The notes beneath the pieces were generated by a model that worked only from the letters and a program-made list of their open reading frames with translations, searched no databases and was not told the DNA's origin. Both the position numbers and the translations under genes were made by a program. Source: Phocaeicola fibrisolvens (lineage in GTDB: Bacteria > Bacteroidota > Bacteroidia > Bacteroidales > Bacteroidaceae). From it: a stretch of DNA of 64,000 nt. How positions within the stretch are numbered: the stretch's first letter is position 1; the number at the start of each line of letters is the position of its first letter. Positions 26,213-36,892 of the stretch are shown here, in pieces. The stretch is from the NCBI RefSeq assembly GCF_025567125.1, contig NZ_JAOQJI010000001.1, forward strand, positions 124,001 through 188,000. The letters run 5' to 3'.

Positions 26213-26266
26213 TGTGTCTAGGTGGATTCAGTGCAGATATGAACTTAAAGGCGTTGTGAAGGCGAG

Positions 26267-29200
26267 CTATGAAGCAGGTTCTTCACAATGGCCTTGCGTA
26301 TCTTCTTTCTTCTTCCGATATTCCGTAGGTGTCATTTTATATTCTTCCTTGAAGTAGTGTGTGAAGATCTTAGGTGTGTTGAAGCCCACTCTATAAGCTA
26401 CTTCGGCAACTGTCATCTGTGTCTTTTCCAGGAGTTTCAGGCTTTTCTTGAGCCGGATGATACGGATGAACTCGCTGGGTGAATTTCCGGTAATTGACAT
26501 GAGTTTATTGTACAAGTTGCTACGGCTCATCCCGATGATACTGCTGAGTTCTTCCACTGAGAACTGAGGACTTTCGATATGCTCTTCTACTGTCTTTATC
26601 ACTTTCTGAATAAAGGATTCATCCAAGGAACTGGAGGTAATGTCGCTGACCGAGATGTCTGAAATGGAGAATCTTCTGTGACAATCTTGTTTCCAATGAA
26701 GTATTTTATTGATACGGAGCTTCAGGATATCTAAATTGAAAGGTTTGGCAATATAATCGTCCGCTCCCTCAGTGAGCCCGGCTGTAATATGCTCTATGTC
26801 GTCTTTCGCACTTAGCATAATGACCGGGATATGCGAGATTTTGATATCGTTCTTGATGGTGCGGCATAACTCCAGACCATCCATATTAGGCATCATCACA
26901 TCTGTAATAACCATATCGACGGACTCTTTTTTAAGGATTGACAATGCATGAAGACCATCTACAGCTGCGAAAACCTGATATTCTTTCTTCAGAGAGTCGG
27001 ACAGGAAGAGGCGTAGGTCTTGGTTGTCTTCCACTATCAGCAGAGTGGTCTGTGTGAGATTTTTTTCATCTTCTGTGGCCTGTGCTGAAATAGCCTCTAC
27101 GTTTTCTACCTGAGTTTCAGACCTGTTTTCAATCTCATCGGATACCGGGAGGGTAGGAATGGAGAAGATAAATTCTGCTCCTGTGGGAATATTGTCTTCT
27201 ATGTGAATACTTCCATGGTGCAAAACCAAAAGTTCTTTTACGATATGTAGGCCTATTCCACTGCCATAAGACATGTCTCGGTTAGGAAGCTGGTAGAATG
27301 CATCGAAAACTTTGGCCTTCTCACTGTCTGGGATACCCTTTCCATTGTCGGCAATGCTGGTAAACACCTTTTCATCCTCCATCCATACCTTGACGGTTAT
27401 TTGGCCTGGATTTCCTGTATATTTTACAGCATTGGACAGCAGGTTCATGAAAATCTTGTGCATTTTCTCCTTATCGAACTGCATTGCCAAAGAATCAATC
27501 CCTTTTTCAAAAGTGATAGAAATCTTATGGGTATCGGCATAGATGGAAAAATGTTTGAGGATATCCTCTATGAACTGGATATAATTGCCGTTTTCCAGCC
27601 GCAGTTTCATTTCTTGTGCACCAATTTTCCGGAAATCCAGTATTTGATTTACCAAATGAAGAAGTGCCAGGGCATTTTTGTGCACTATATTCAGACTGGG
27701 TGTGAAGTCTTCATTTTTGTACTTTTTAAGGACTTCTTCAAGAGGAGCGATAATCAGAGAAAGCGGGGTACGGAAATCATGACTTAGGTTTGTAAAGAAA
27801 TTCAGTCTCATTTCATCGATTTCATGTTGTTTTTGGGCCTCGAACTCCATTTCTTTGTATTTCATTTTGCGTTTGTGTTTTTGGTCTTTTCGGTACCATA
27901 TATATGAAAGTATAGCTATAGCTAAAAGAATATAAGATGTTTTTGCATAAATGCTTAACCATACAGGCGGTTCAATTTCTATGTAGAGTGTAGTAGGTTC
28001 ACTCCATAATCCTTCGGAATTAGTTGCTTTCACCTGTAGTTCGTATTTACCGGGAGCCATGTTGTTGAAGGTTACGTAGTTACTTTCAAGTGGAATCCAT
28101 TGGGTATTGACATCTTTCAGTTGATAGGAGAACAATATGTTATGGGTTCGTACGTATTCCATGGTAGAAAAACTTATTCTGAGGTTATTTTGATTATATT
28201 TAAGGACAATCTGACGAGTAAGTTCGATGTTCCGACTCAGAATTTTATGATGGTTGTACAGAGAATCTACTGTGATGGTATTACCTAGCACTTTTAATTC
28301 TGTAAATATCACTTTTGAGATGGGCTTGTCGTATTTCAGGTTAGGGTTGATGTCATAGTATCCTCCGTTTCCTCCTACTATAATGTGTCCGTTTTGTGAT
28401 TTGTAGATGGAATTATGTACGAAGTCGGATGTTTGTAATCCATCGTTTTTTGAGTATGGAAGGCAGTGGAAAATGTATCCACGTCCATTGTTGTCAACTC
28501 TTATTTCAATCTGAGTGACTCCATCGGTCGTTACTACCCAGATATTTCGATTATTGTCTTCTGTAATTCCTTGTACGAAGTTTCCCTCCAGTCTGTTTGT
28601 CTTGTTTAAATAATAAATACTATCCTTGCGCATGTCGAATATGGTGAGTCCTTTTCGTCCTCCTATCCACAGCAAGTTTCTGCTGTCTACATATACACTG
28701 TTTTGGATGGTATCTTGTATGGATTGTGTATGTTTTCGGTTGTAGCGTATGCTTTTTATCTCCTGATTATCGGTGTCCATAACGTAGGTGCCTTTACAAG
28801 TTGCAATGTATAAGGATTTCTTTTGGTCGAAGAAGACATTCATGACATGTACGTCTGCAAGTTGTGAGTTTTGAGGGGTAAATGTGTGAAAATATCCGGT
28901 ATGAGGATTAAAAACATGCAACCCGCATTTCAGGTTTCCTAAATATAGGTTCCCTTTATGGTCTTCTGTGATACTCCATATACTGTTGTTGACGGGATTT
29001 TTGGGAAATTGGGCAGAAAAGGGCTGTTGATGAAAACTGTTATCCTGATAATAACCGAATCCATCAAGGTAGGTACCGACCCAGATTTTATTGTGGGTAT
29101 CAATGTGCATGCAGGTGATTTTATTGCTGAAAGAATTATGTAATTCTTTCTTGAATATCTTGACTTCTCCTTGGGGATCTATTCGATAGATACCGTCTCC

Positions 29201-30325
29201 GTCGGTACCAATCCATAAATTATGTTCGTGATCTTCTATTTGGCAGGAGATATCATCGGCAGAAGGTAGTGAAGTTTTGGTAAAAGAGAAAAAGTGAGGA
29301 TTGTAGTAAGATACTCCGTTGCGCATTGTACCTACCCACATAGTATTTTCTTCATCCTGATAAAAACACCACACTTTGTTGCTACCTAACGAATAAGGAG
29401 ACTGGTTCTGAGAAATATGCGTATACTGATGTGTTTGTTTGTCATAAATGCTGATGCCATCATATTCCAAGCCAATCCATACCTGATGAAAATTATCTTC
29501 ACAAATACTGATGACTTTATTTTTCAGTAGCAGTGAAGTCTTTCCGATAGTGCTTAGTTTCCAACTATTGTCAGAATCATGAGTGAACAACCAGAGTCCT
29601 TCCGTATTTGAACTGTATACCCAAATATCAAGGTCACTGTCGACAAAAAGTTTGTAGTTTAAATGATTTTCGGTGCCTAGCTCTTTATTTAAAAAGAGGG
29701 TTGCGTATGTATGCTTGTTGAAAAGATCTGTGATGTGGAGGTGATTGTTTTTATCCACGTAGAAGAAACGGTCTTTTTGGGCACAGAAAAAGGTGATGTT
29801 TTCCGGTAAGTTGTTTATAGTATAAGTATGCCGATGTTGGGGTACATACACTTTCATGATTTTTCCATTGTAAGACCAGATATTCTTTTGTCCGTCAATT
29901 AAAATTTTTTGTGGGCTTGTATTGTCATGCAATTGATAATGCTGCAGTAAAGGTTGTGCATCGACAAATTGGTCCTTTTCTCTGTTATATACGAAATAAT
30001 ATCCATAGCGTTTTATCCAAATATGGTTTTCTTTATCCATCTGTATTTGTTCTACAGATGTAGCCAAGTTCAATCCATTTTCTGTGTTTAGGTATTGCTT
30101 GACATTGTATCCGTCAAAACGGTTGATGGCACTTTCTGTTACACACCCAAAGAATCCTTCATGATCTTTCAACATGTCTATGACTTCGTTGTCGGCAAGT
30201 CCATCGTGTACCGTAAGATGGCGGAACAAATAGCTGTCTTGGGCAAGTGTTATTTGGGCAAAGAGACAAAATAAGAATAGAATCAGTGCTTTCATGTATG
30301 AATGTATCTTTTTACGTGTATTCAA
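26267..30325 (-). CDS. Hybrid two-component system sensor/regulator of the PUL
   Basis: A 1352-residue one-protein signalling system. The signal segment (about 11-28) precedes a periplasmic sensor of repeated propeller blades (NIWIKR, KIWVGTY, NLWIGTDGDGIYRID, about 30-700) and a Y_Y_Y domain (about 710-790). A transmembrane helix follows near 800-818. The kinase has phospho-acceptor His849 in NLSHDFRTPLSLI, N-box LLSNAVKYT and DNGKGIPDSEK. The receiver has Asp1142 in VITDVMMPNMDG. A C-terminal AraC-type helix-turn-helix (about 1240-1340) ends the protein. It should sense a glycan fragment and activate the divergent susC operon. Confidence 0.93.
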   Translation of the reverse strand: MNTRKKIHSYMKALILFLFCLFAQITLAQDSYLFRHLTVHDGLADNEVIDMLKDHEGFFGCVTESAINRFDGYNVKQYLNTENGLNLATSVEQIQMDKENHIWIKRYGYYFVYNREKDQFVDAQPLLQHYQLHDNTSPQKILIDGQKNIWSYNGKIMKVYVPQHRHTYTINNLPENITFFCAQKDRFFYVDKNNHLHITDLFNKHTYATLFLNKELGTENHLNYKLFVDSDLDIWVYSSNTEGLWLFTHDSDNSWKLSTIGKTSLLLKNKVISICEDNFHQVWIGLEYDGISIYDKQTHQYTHISQNQSPYSLGSNKVWCFYQDEENTMWVGTMRNGVSYYNPHFFSFTKTSLPSADDISCQIEDHEHNLWIGTDGDGIYRIDPQGEVKIFKKELHNSFSNKITCMHIDTHNKIWVGTYLDGFGYYQDNSFHQQPFSAQFPKNPVNNSIWSITEDHKGNLYLGNLKCGLHVFNPHTGYFHTFTPQNSQLADVHVMNVFFDQKKSLYIATCKGTYVMDTDNQEIKSIRYNRKHTQSIQDTIQNSVYVDSRNLLWIGGRKGLTIFDMRKDSIYYLNKTNRLEGNFVQGITEDNNRNIWVVTTDGVTQIEIRVDNNGRGYIFHCLPYSKNDGLQTSDFVHNSIYKSQNGHIIVGGNGGYYDINPNLKYDKPISKVIFTELKVLGNTITVDSLYNHHKILSRNIELTRQIVLKYNQNNLRISFSTMEYVRTHNILFSYQLKDVNTQWIPLESNYVTFNNMAPGKYELQVKATNSEGLWSEPTTLYIEIEPPVWLSIYAKTSYILLAIAILSYIWYRKDQKHKRKMKYKEMEFEAQKQHEIDEMRLNFFTNLSHDFRTPLSLIIAPLEEVLKKYKNEDFTPSLNIVHKNALALLHLVNQILDFRKIGAQEMKLRLENGNYIQFIEDILKHFSIYADTHKISITFEKGIDSLAMQFDKEKMHKIFMNLLSNAVKYTGNPGQITVKVWMEDEKVFTSIADNGKGIPDSEKAKVFDAFYQLPNRDMSYGSGIGLHIVKELLVLHHGSIHIEDNIPTGAEFIFSIPTLPVSDEIENRSETQVENVEAISAQATEDEKNLTQTTLLIVEDNQDLRLFLSDSLKKEYQVFAAVDGLHALSILKKESVDMVITDVMMPNMDGLELCRTIKNDIKISHIPVIMLSAKDDIEHITAGLTEGADDYIAKPFNLDILKLRINKILHWKQDCHRRFSISDISVSDITSSSLDESFIQKVIKTVEEHIESPQFSVEELSSIIGMSRSNLYNKLMSITGNSPSEFIRIIRLKKSLKLLEKTQMTVAEVAYRVGFNTPKIFTHYFKEEYKMTPTEYRKKKEDTQGHCEEPAS

Positions 30326-30417
30326 TAAGGTCAGGTATCTTACGTGTAAAACCGCTTAAAAGTCAAATCCGGTTTTCACAAAAATAGTGAAATCTTCTCT
30401 CGGTCATTTATTTTTTG

Positions 30418-30447
30418 CAAAGATAATATTCATTTAAATTGTGCAAG
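30418..30447 (-). promoter_or_regulatory. Promoter of the HTCS gene
   Basis: On the minus strand CTTG (30444-30447) is followed after 18 nt by TATCTTTG (30418-30425), close to the TTTG-N19-21-TAnnTTTG consensus. A G8 tract lies 8 nt upstream of the -33 element. Confidence 0.6.
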
Positions 30448-30554
30448 TTCTTTCAGGGGGGGGTGAATGTTTAAAAATAGGGTATGAAATGTTGATTCTA
30501 CAATCGGAGATATACTGTAATACATATCAGCCCCTGCAGTGAAGTATTCCCGTT

Positions 30555-30562
30555 TAACTTTG
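30555..30562 (+). promoter_or_regulatory. -7 element of the susC operon
   Basis: TAACTTTG is an exact -7 match, 102 nt upstream of the susC ATG. No TTTG is present at -33, as expected for a promoter that needs an activator such as the HTCS. Confidence 0.5.
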
Positions 30563-30664
30563 CAATTGAAAAAATCTTTGTTTTCTGTGTTCTTGGCGGT
30601 AGCCATTCGTTGAATGATGGATAGCAGCTGCTGGAACAAATAAGTTTTACTAAAATCATATATT

Positions 30665-33600
30665 ATGAAAACAGTAAGTAAAAAAGTATTATTCTGTGGG
30701 GCATTTTCCTTCTGTGTGTTGGGAGGTATGCCACATGTATCAGCTGAGGTCCCTGGTTGTTTATGGGCAATGCAGCAGACAGCAAAAATTACAGGCGTTG
30801 TCTCGGATGCGGAAGGTCCTATTATTGGAGCTTCCGTAGTAGAAAAAGGAACAAGTAACGGAACGATTACCGACCTGGATGGTCGTTTTTCCTTGGATGT
30901 AAAACCTGGGACAATTCTCGTCATCAGTTATGTAGGATATGCCTCCCAGGAAGTAAAAGCTACCACCGGAGCGATGAAGATTACTTTGAAGGAAGACAAT
31001 CAGATGTTGGATGAAGTGGTTGTAACAGCTTTGGGAATCAAACGGGAGAGAAAGGCTTTGGGATATGGAGTAGCCGAAGTAAAAGGTGAATCTCTTACTA
31101 AAGCAAAAGAAACCAATGTGATTAACTCAATGGCAGGACGTGTTCCAGGATTGGTTGTCAGCCAAACTGCCAGTGGTCCTTCTGGATCTACCCGTGTCAT
31201 TTTGCGTGGTAGTACAGAAATGACAGGAAACAATCAGCCGTTGTATGTGATTGATGGTGTACCTTTGGATAATACAAATTACGGTAGTGCCGGTACGTAT
31301 GGTGGATATGATTTGGGAGATGGAATATCCAGCATTAATCCGGATGACATTGAGAATATTTCAGTATTGAAAGGGCCTGCCGCTTCAGCATTGTATGGTA
31401 GCCGTGCCAGCCATGGTGTGATTCTTATTACCACCAAGAAAGCCGATGGAAAGGAGAAATTCAGTGTGGAGTACAATGGAACTTTGACAGTTGATACACA
31501 GTTGTCAAAATGGAATGATATTCAGCAGGTGTATGGTATGGGTAGTAATGGGACGTACAGCATTGATGCGGTTTCTAATACCAATACCAGTTGGGGAGCA
31601 AAAGCCGATGGTAAAAATATGTTGACCTATTTTGATGGGGTATCACGTCCGTATTTGATTATTCCTGACAATACTTCCGGCTTTTTCCGTACCGGTTTGA
31701 CGGCTACTAATACCGCCATTATTACTTCCAATGCCGGTAAGACAGGAGTCCGTTTCTCTTATACAGACATGCGAAACAAGGATATCGTTCCAAAAACGAA
31801 TATGAGCCGTAACAATTTTTCATTGCGTGCCAATACATCTTTGGCAAAAGTAGACCTGGATTTCAGCGTGAATTATACACGTGAGGATGTGAAGAATCGT
31901 CCGGCTATGGGAGACAGTAAGGCTAATATCGGAAAGAATCTGATGACATTAGCTACGACGTATAATCAAGAATGGCTGAAGACCTATCAGGATGAGAATG
32001 GAGATTATAGTAACTGGAACGGAATGGACCCGTATAATGTGAATCCATATTGGGGCGTATATAAGAACCAGAATACCTCCAAGAAAGATCAGTTCCGCTT
32101 GAATGGAAAAGCAATCTGGAACATTACGCCTCATTTGAAATTGCAGGGAACATTGGGCTCAGAAATGAACTGGTTTACCTTTGAAGACTATCAGGCACCG
32201 ACGACTCCTGGATTCGAAGCAGGCCGTTTGCAGAACAGTGTTTTTGAAAACCGTATGTATAACTTTGAATTGCTGGCATTGTATAATAATACATGGGGAG
32301 ATTTTGATTTTAGTGGAACGTTGGGTGGAAATATGTTTAAAGTAGATAATCTGACTACCGTAACCACCGCACAAGACATGCAGATTCGGGATGTAATTGC
32401 CTTGCTCAGTTTCAATGAAATTAGTGTAGAGCAGAACACCTATCGCAAACAGATTAATTCAGTTTATGGAGCTGTCAATCTGGGATGGAAACACATGGTA
32501 TATTTTGATGCTACGTTGCGTGCTGATCAATCTTCAACTCTTCCGTTGAATAATAATTCTTATTTGTATCCATCGTTCTCAGGCAGTTTTATCTTCTCGG
32601 AAATTATCAATAAGAAAAATGTATTGCCGTATGGAAAAATTCGTATGTCGTGGGCACAAGTAGGTAGTGATACCAATCCGTATCAGCTGGGACTTCTTTA
32701 TACGAAATCGAAATATACCTATCCCGGTTATACAATAGGATACATCAATAATAATACTGTTCCTAATAAAAATTTGAAGCCTACTAGAACAAATTCCTTT
32801 GAAGTTGGTTTGGAAACAAAGTTCTTGAATAATCGCATAGGTTTGGATTTTACATACTATTCTCAAGTTAGTAAGGACCAGATTATGGGAATGGCCAGTT
32901 CTTGGAGTTCTGGATATAACTATCGTTTGATTAATGCGGGTGAGATTGAAAATAAGGGTGTTGAAATTGCTTTGAATACCCGTTTGATTCAAACCAAAGA
33001 CTTTTCATGGGATTTGAACCTGAACTTCTCCAAGAATAACAATAAGGTGAAGGAACTGGTTGACGGTATGGATATGTTTGAATTGGAAAAAGCTTCGTGG
33101 CTTGATGTACAAGTGGCAGCCAAGGTGGGTGAAAACTACGGTTCCATTATTGGTCCTGATTTTCAGCGTAACGAAAATGGAGATATCTTGATTGATTCTT
33201 CTACAGGTTTACCTATGTACGACAAGAGTGCACATGTGCTGGGTAATGCTTCTTGGGATTGGACTGGAGGTCTTGTCACAACGTTGGCTTATAAAAATTT
33301 GTCATTATCTGCTGTCTTTGATGTGAAAGTGGGAGCAGATCTTTATTCTATGTCTGCTCGTTCGGCCTATGAGTCTGGAAAGAGCTTGGCTACGTTGGAA
33401 GGTCGTGAAGAATGGTATCGTTCCGAAGAACAACGTAAGGCTGCTGGTTTGCCCAAGGGATCACCCGATTGGAAACCTACAGGTGGTTTCATTGCTCCGG
33501 GTGTAATTGACAATGGGGATGGAACTTATCGTCCTAATGATATCTATATTAATCCCGAGGATTATTGGATGAGTGTATGTAGAAATGCTCCTTCCATGTT

Positions 33601-33850
33601 TATTTATGATAATTCGTATGTAAAATGTCGTGAGTTGACTTTGACTTACCAGTTCCCGAAGAAGCTTCTTAAGAATGTGGTGGACAACCTGACCATTTCG
33701 TTTGTGGCACGCAACCCGTTCATCGTGTATAAAAACATTCCTAATATAGACCCGGATTCGAACTATAACAATACAACGGGTATGGGATTGGAATATGGTT
33801 CGTTACCTTCACGTAAAAGCTATGGATTCAATGTGAATATTAAATTCTGA
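30665..33850 (+). CDS. SusC-like TonB-dependent outer-membrane transporter
   Basis: A 1061-residue transporter. The signal peptide (about 1-27) is followed by a carboxypeptidase-regulatory-like domain (about 40-115, GVVSDAEGPIIGASVV and TDLDGRFSLDV) and TonB-box-like DEVVVTALGIKRE. The plug follows (about 125-260, with PLYVIDGVPLDN and ISVLKGPAASALYGSRASHG), then a large beta-barrel ending in NVNIKF. It imports oligosaccharides captured by its partner SusD. First gene of an eight-step chain ending at 46726, with susD 34 nt downstream. AT-rich relative to the core genes outside the locus. Confidence 0.95.
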   Translation: MKTVSKKVLFCGAFSFCVLGGMPHVSAEVPGCLWAMQQTAKITGVVSDAEGPIIGASVVEKGTSNGTITDLDGRFSLDVKPGTILVISYVGYASQEVKATTGAMKITLKEDNQMLDEVVVTALGIKRERKALGYGVAEVKGESLTKAKETNVINSMAGRVPGLVVSQTASGPSGSTRVILRGSTEMTGNNQPLYVIDGVPLDNTNYGSAGTYGGYDLGDGISSINPDDIENISVLKGPAASALYGSRASHGVILITTKKADGKEKFSVEYNGTLTVDTQLSKWNDIQQVYGMGSNGTYSIDAVSNTNTSWGAKADGKNMLTYFDGVSRPYLIIPDNTSGFFRTGLTATNTAIITSNAGKTGVRFSYTDMRNKDIVPKTNMSRNNFSLRANTSLAKVDLDFSVNYTREDVKNRPAMGDSKANIGKNLMTLATTYNQEWLKTYQDENGDYSNWNGMDPYNVNPYWGVYKNQNTSKKDQFRLNGKAIWNITPHLKLQGTLGSEMNWFTFEDYQAPTTPGFEAGRLQNSVFENRMYNFELLALYNNTWGDFDFSGTLGGNMFKVDNLTTVTTAQDMQIRDVIALLSFNEISVEQNTYRKQINSVYGAVNLGWKHMVYFDATLRADQSSTLPLNNNSYLYPSFSGSFIFSEIINKKNVLPYGKIRMSWAQVGSDTNPYQLGLLYTKSKYTYPGYTIGYINNNTVPNKNLKPTRTNSFEVGLETKFLNNRIGLDFTYYSQVSKDQIMGMASSWSSGYNYRLINAGEIENKGVEIALNTRLIQTKDFSWDLNLNFSKNNNKVKELVDGMDMFELEKASWLDVQVAAKVGENYGSIIGPDFQRNENGDILIDSSTGLPMYDKSAHVLGNASWDWTGGLVTTLAYKNLSLSAVFDVKVGADLYSMSARSAYESGKSLATLEGREEWYRSEEQRKAAGLPKGSPDWKPTGGFIAPGVIDNGDGTYRPNDIYINPEDYWMSVCRNAPSMFIYDNSYVKCRELTLTYQFPKKLLKNVVDNLTISFVARNPFIVYKNIPNIDPDSNYNNTTGMGLEYGSLPSRKSYGFNVNIKF

Positions 33851-33884
33851 TTGGAATTGAATGGTTACTTTAAATAAAATAGAT

Positions 33885-35561
33885 ATGAAATACAATAAAT
33901 CAATTTTGGCGATGCTGTTGGCTGCATGTTCTTTTTCTTTTAATGCTTGCAGCGATAGTTATCTGGAGGATATGAACACAGACCCGTCTAAAGCTGATGT
34001 GATTGATCCCAATGCACAGCTTACTACTGCAGAATTGCAGACATACGGACGGCTGGATATGGTAGATATTTTCAGAAATTACTTGTATGCATTTAATCAG
34101 CAGTTCATGGGGTGCTGGAATACAACTTTTCATGGTGGCCGTCATTTTATCGACAACAATGTTATGGGATATGGATGGACTTTAGGCTACACGGGGGCAG
34201 TAGCGAATCTGGTAGATGCTGAATATCGTACGAAGGATGACCCGGAAAAGGTGAATATCAATGCGGCTTTGAATATTTTTTATGTGTATACGATGTCCGT
34301 CATGACCGATTTGTATGGGGATGTACCTTATAGTGAAGCAGGAAAAGGTTATTTGGAAAGCATCTTTACTCCTCGTTATGATGAGCAGAAAGATATATAC
34401 GACAGTTTCTTTACAGTGTTGAGTAAGGCTGTTGCACAGTTTGACCCGACGAAGGACGAGATAACCAGTGATGTCATTTATGATGGTGACATTCAGAAGT
34501 GGAAAAAATTTGCCAATTCTCTTCGATTGCGCTTTGCCATGAGAATCTCCAATGTAGATCCGGAAAGAGCTCAACGGGAATTTGAGAGTGCATTGCAGGC
34601 TGACGGAGGTGTATTTGAAAGTGCGAGTGACGATGCTTTGATTAAGTATATGGAGATTTCATATAGCTTTGGTTCGGAGTCATATTCTGATTATCGAGGT
34701 AATGCATTGTCTAAATTGCTCTATGGAAACGATCCGGCTAACAATCCGACTTATTTGTGCTCTACTTTCTTTAACCAGTTGTATGACACCGGTGACCCAC
34801 GTACGTTCAGAATTGCCCGTTGTTATTATGACGGACTGATGAGTACGACTAGTCCTGATAATCGGGTGGATTTGACCGACGAGATGATTGAAAAAGGTAT
34901 TGCTTTTCAACCTTGTGTACCAGGTGCATTCTCTTGGGAACCTTGGCCTACAGGATATGACAGTGATATTTTAAAGGAAATGGCTAAAAACAATCCGAGT
35001 ATTACCTATACTGTGGCACGTGAGGTAGAGCCGAAGTTGGCAACAACTTTTCTGAAGAGTGACAATCCGGGAGTTGTGATGACTTATTCCGAAGTCATGT
35101 TTTTGATGGCAGAAGCTGTATTAAAAGGATGGAATGTAGGATCAATGTCCGTAGAGGAATATTATAAGCGTGGAGTTAGGGAAGCCATGAGTTTCCTTTC
35201 TGCTCATTACGATTGTGAACCGATTACCGATGAAGAGTTTAATGAATATTATAGCAATAATCCAATTGGTTATACCAATGAGCAGCGAATGAAATCAATC
35301 AATACCCAGGCTTGGATTCTGCATTTCCTGAATCCGTCTGAATGTTGGGCCAACCTCAGACGTTCCGGTTATCCGGTCTTGAAATCGCCTGCTGAATATG
35401 GATTTGAGCAATACTTGACAGATGGAAAGGAAATTCCAGTGCGTTTCTGTTATCCTATCCTGGAGTCTTCTTACAATAAGCAGAATTATGACGAAGCCTT
35501 GCAGCGGATGGGTGGTAAAGACAGCTGGTATAGCCATGTATGGTGGGATACTGAAGATTAA
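33885..35561 (+). CDS. SusD-like surface glycan-binding lipoprotein (SusD/RagB family)
   Basis: A 558-residue lipoprotein. The lipobox FNAC places the modified Cys at residue 22, followed by SDSYLEDMNTDPSKAD, typical of SusD-type N-termini. The body is helical with tetratricopeptide-like segments and ends with a Trp-rich C-terminus. SusD caps the SusC barrel and delivers the glycan. The ATG at 33885 gives a clean signal peptide; an in-frame ATG at 33861 adds eight residues. Confidence 0.93.
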   Translation: MKYNKSILAMLLAACSFSFNACSDSYLEDMNTDPSKADVIDPNAQLTTAELQTYGRLDMVDIFRNYLYAFNQQFMGCWNTTFHGGRHFIDNNVMGYGWTLGYTGAVANLVDAEYRTKDDPEKVNINAALNIFYVYTMSVMTDLYGDVPYSEAGKGYLESIFTPRYDEQKDIYDSFFTVLSKAVAQFDPTKDEITSDVIYDGDIQKWKKFANSLRLRFAMRISNVDPERAQREFESALQADGGVFESASDDALIKYMEISYSFGSESYSDYRGNALSKLLYGNDPANNPTYLCSTFFNQLYDTGDPRTFRIARCYYDGLMSTTSPDNRVDLTDEMIEKGIAFQPCVPGAFSWEPWPTGYDSDILKEMAKNNPSITYTVAREVEPKLATTFLKSDNPGVVMTYSEVMFLMAEAVLKGWNVGSMSVEEYYKRGVREAMSFLSAHYDCEPITDEEFNEYYSNNPIGYTNEQRMKSINTQAWILHFLNPSECWANLRRSGYPVLKSPAEYGFEQYLTDGKEIPVRFCYPILESSYNKQNYDEALQRMGGKDSWYSHVWWDTED

Positions 35562-35584
35562 GATAACATTTAAATAAGAAAGAT

Positions 35585-36841
35585 ATGAAAAAGATATATT
35601 TAATGCTTATGGCTTTTTTGGCCATGGGATTGTTGGGCATTTCATGCAAAGAGGAAGAACCTTTCTCAACCATCACGGAGGATGATTATCCTCAGATTCT
35701 GGACCCTGTATTTCCGGATTGGGTAAATGGGGAGCCTGCTGTTATTTCACAGATAAGTCATGGTGCCAACTTTACGATGAAGTTGACTGTGACACCTTCT
35801 GATTATACGGATGTGACTTGGCTGATTGATGGAGTGGAAGTACAGAAAGGTACCGAAATAGATATTCCGTTGGAGGCAGGTACCTATTCCCTGAAAGTTG
35901 TTGCAACTACAACGAAAGGACAGTCTACTTCCAGAGAAGGAAAGATTGTGGTAAGTCCGCTTCAGGGAGAACCTTGGACGGAAGAAGTGAATCTGGAACG
36001 TATTGTGGCGCAAGGCTCACGGGCACGGCTATATGGCGTGAATCTGATTGTAGTAAAGAATGTGGTTATTGGAGAAACACAAGCTCCGGTGGTAGGAGTT
36101 GGTAGTGATGAAAATGGAAACTATATTGAATACGATGTGCCGGAAAACGTGGCAAGTGGAACTTATCGTATTAGTCTGATGGATATAGAAGGAAATCGTT
36201 ACGGAGGCAATATGCTGACGGTATCTGATACTCCTGTGATAACAGACGGATTTAAGCGCACCAATGCGGGAAATGAATGGGTAATGACAGGTATCAATCT
36301 GGATAAAATAGCTTCTCTTAATGTAAATGGGGAGTCTGTATCCGATTTTGTACGTCAGAGTAACACTGAGATTGCAATTGTTTGTCCTTCTCTTTCTGAT
36401 GGAGAATATACGCTGAAAGGGGTGGATGTGAACGGAGAAAATATTCGGTTCTATTCGGAAAAAGAATTATGTACGGAGGTTTCATTTGCTGTTACAAGAG
36501 CTATGGTACTTTGGGAAGGTCATCATTATGTGTCATGGGATTATGAAGATGGAAATCCGAATAAGACATTCAATCTGATTCCTCTTGATAGATTCAATTC
36601 CATTGTAGCAGGAAGTAAGATGAGTATTTATTATTCAGTAGCTCCTGAAGCAGAATATCATCAGATACGTACGACAACTGGTTATTGGAATGATTTGCCG
36701 GGTACCTCTGTAATTGAATTCCAGGAAGATGGTGTGGTGGAAATAGTGCTTACTCAGGAAATCTTGTCGAAGATTCTGGCTGAGGATGGATTCCTCTGTG
36801 TAGGACATGGGTATTATGTGGATAAAGTGACTTTGGAATAA
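35585..36841 (+). CDS. Surface glycan-binding protein with Ig/IPT-like domains
   Basis: A 418-residue lipoprotein, lipobox LGISC with Cys at residue 21, followed by KEEE, a match to the Bacteroides surface-export signal. A PKD-like module (about 45-125, YTDVTWLIDGVEV) is followed by two IPT/TIG-like modules (about 130-290). A C-terminal aromatic-rich module (about 300-418) contains VLWEGHHYVSWDYED and probably contacts the glycan. Position directly after susD is the usual place for the second binding protein (SGBP-B) of a PUL. The exact family is not recognised. Confidence 0.82.
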   Translation: MKKIYLMLMAFLAMGLLGISCKEEEPFSTITEDDYPQILDPVFPDWVNGEPAVISQISHGANFTMKLTVTPSDYTDVTWLIDGVEVQKGTEIDIPLEAGTYSLKVVATTTKGQSTSREGKIVVSPLQGEPWTEEVNLERIVAQGSRARLYGVNLIVVKNVVIGETQAPVVGVGSDENGNYIEYDVPENVASGTYRISLMDIEGNRYGGNMLTVSDTPVITDGFKRTNAGNEWVMTGINLDKIASLNVNGESVSDFVRQSNTEIAIVCPSLSDGEYTLKGVDVNGENIRFYSEKELCTEVSFAVTRAMVLWEGHHYVSWDYEDGNPNKTFNLIPLDRFNSIVAGSKMSIYYSVAPEAEYHQIRTTTGYWNDLPGTSVIEFQEDGVVEIVLTQEILSKILAEDGFLCVGHGYYVDKVTLE

Positions 36842-36892
36842 TTAAGTGCTTGAAGAAATATATGTGTCAAATGTTTTAAATTGTAATAGAGA

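Larger units (their letters stand above)
30326..30664. other. Divergent regulatory region between HTCS and susC
   Basis: A 339-bp gap with a minus-strand promoter for the HTCS gene (30418-30447), an uninterrupted run of eight G at 30456-30463 beside it, and a plus-strand -7 element for susC (30555-30562). The susC leader is about 100 nt and contains the palindrome AGCAGCTGCT near 30623. I could not identify HTCS direct-repeat sites with confidence. No gene is supported here. Confidence 0.6.

Noticed and set aside
24388..26266. Larger composite transposon including the esterase or HTCS
   Set aside because: The 18-bp inverted ends and the 5-bp duplication bracket only the transposase gene; no second copy flanks the neighbours in this window.
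30430..30924. 164-codon minus-strand frame across the susC start and HTCS promoter
   Set aside because: It overlaps the susC signal peptide region and both promoters, has no recognisable domain, and includes the G8 tract.
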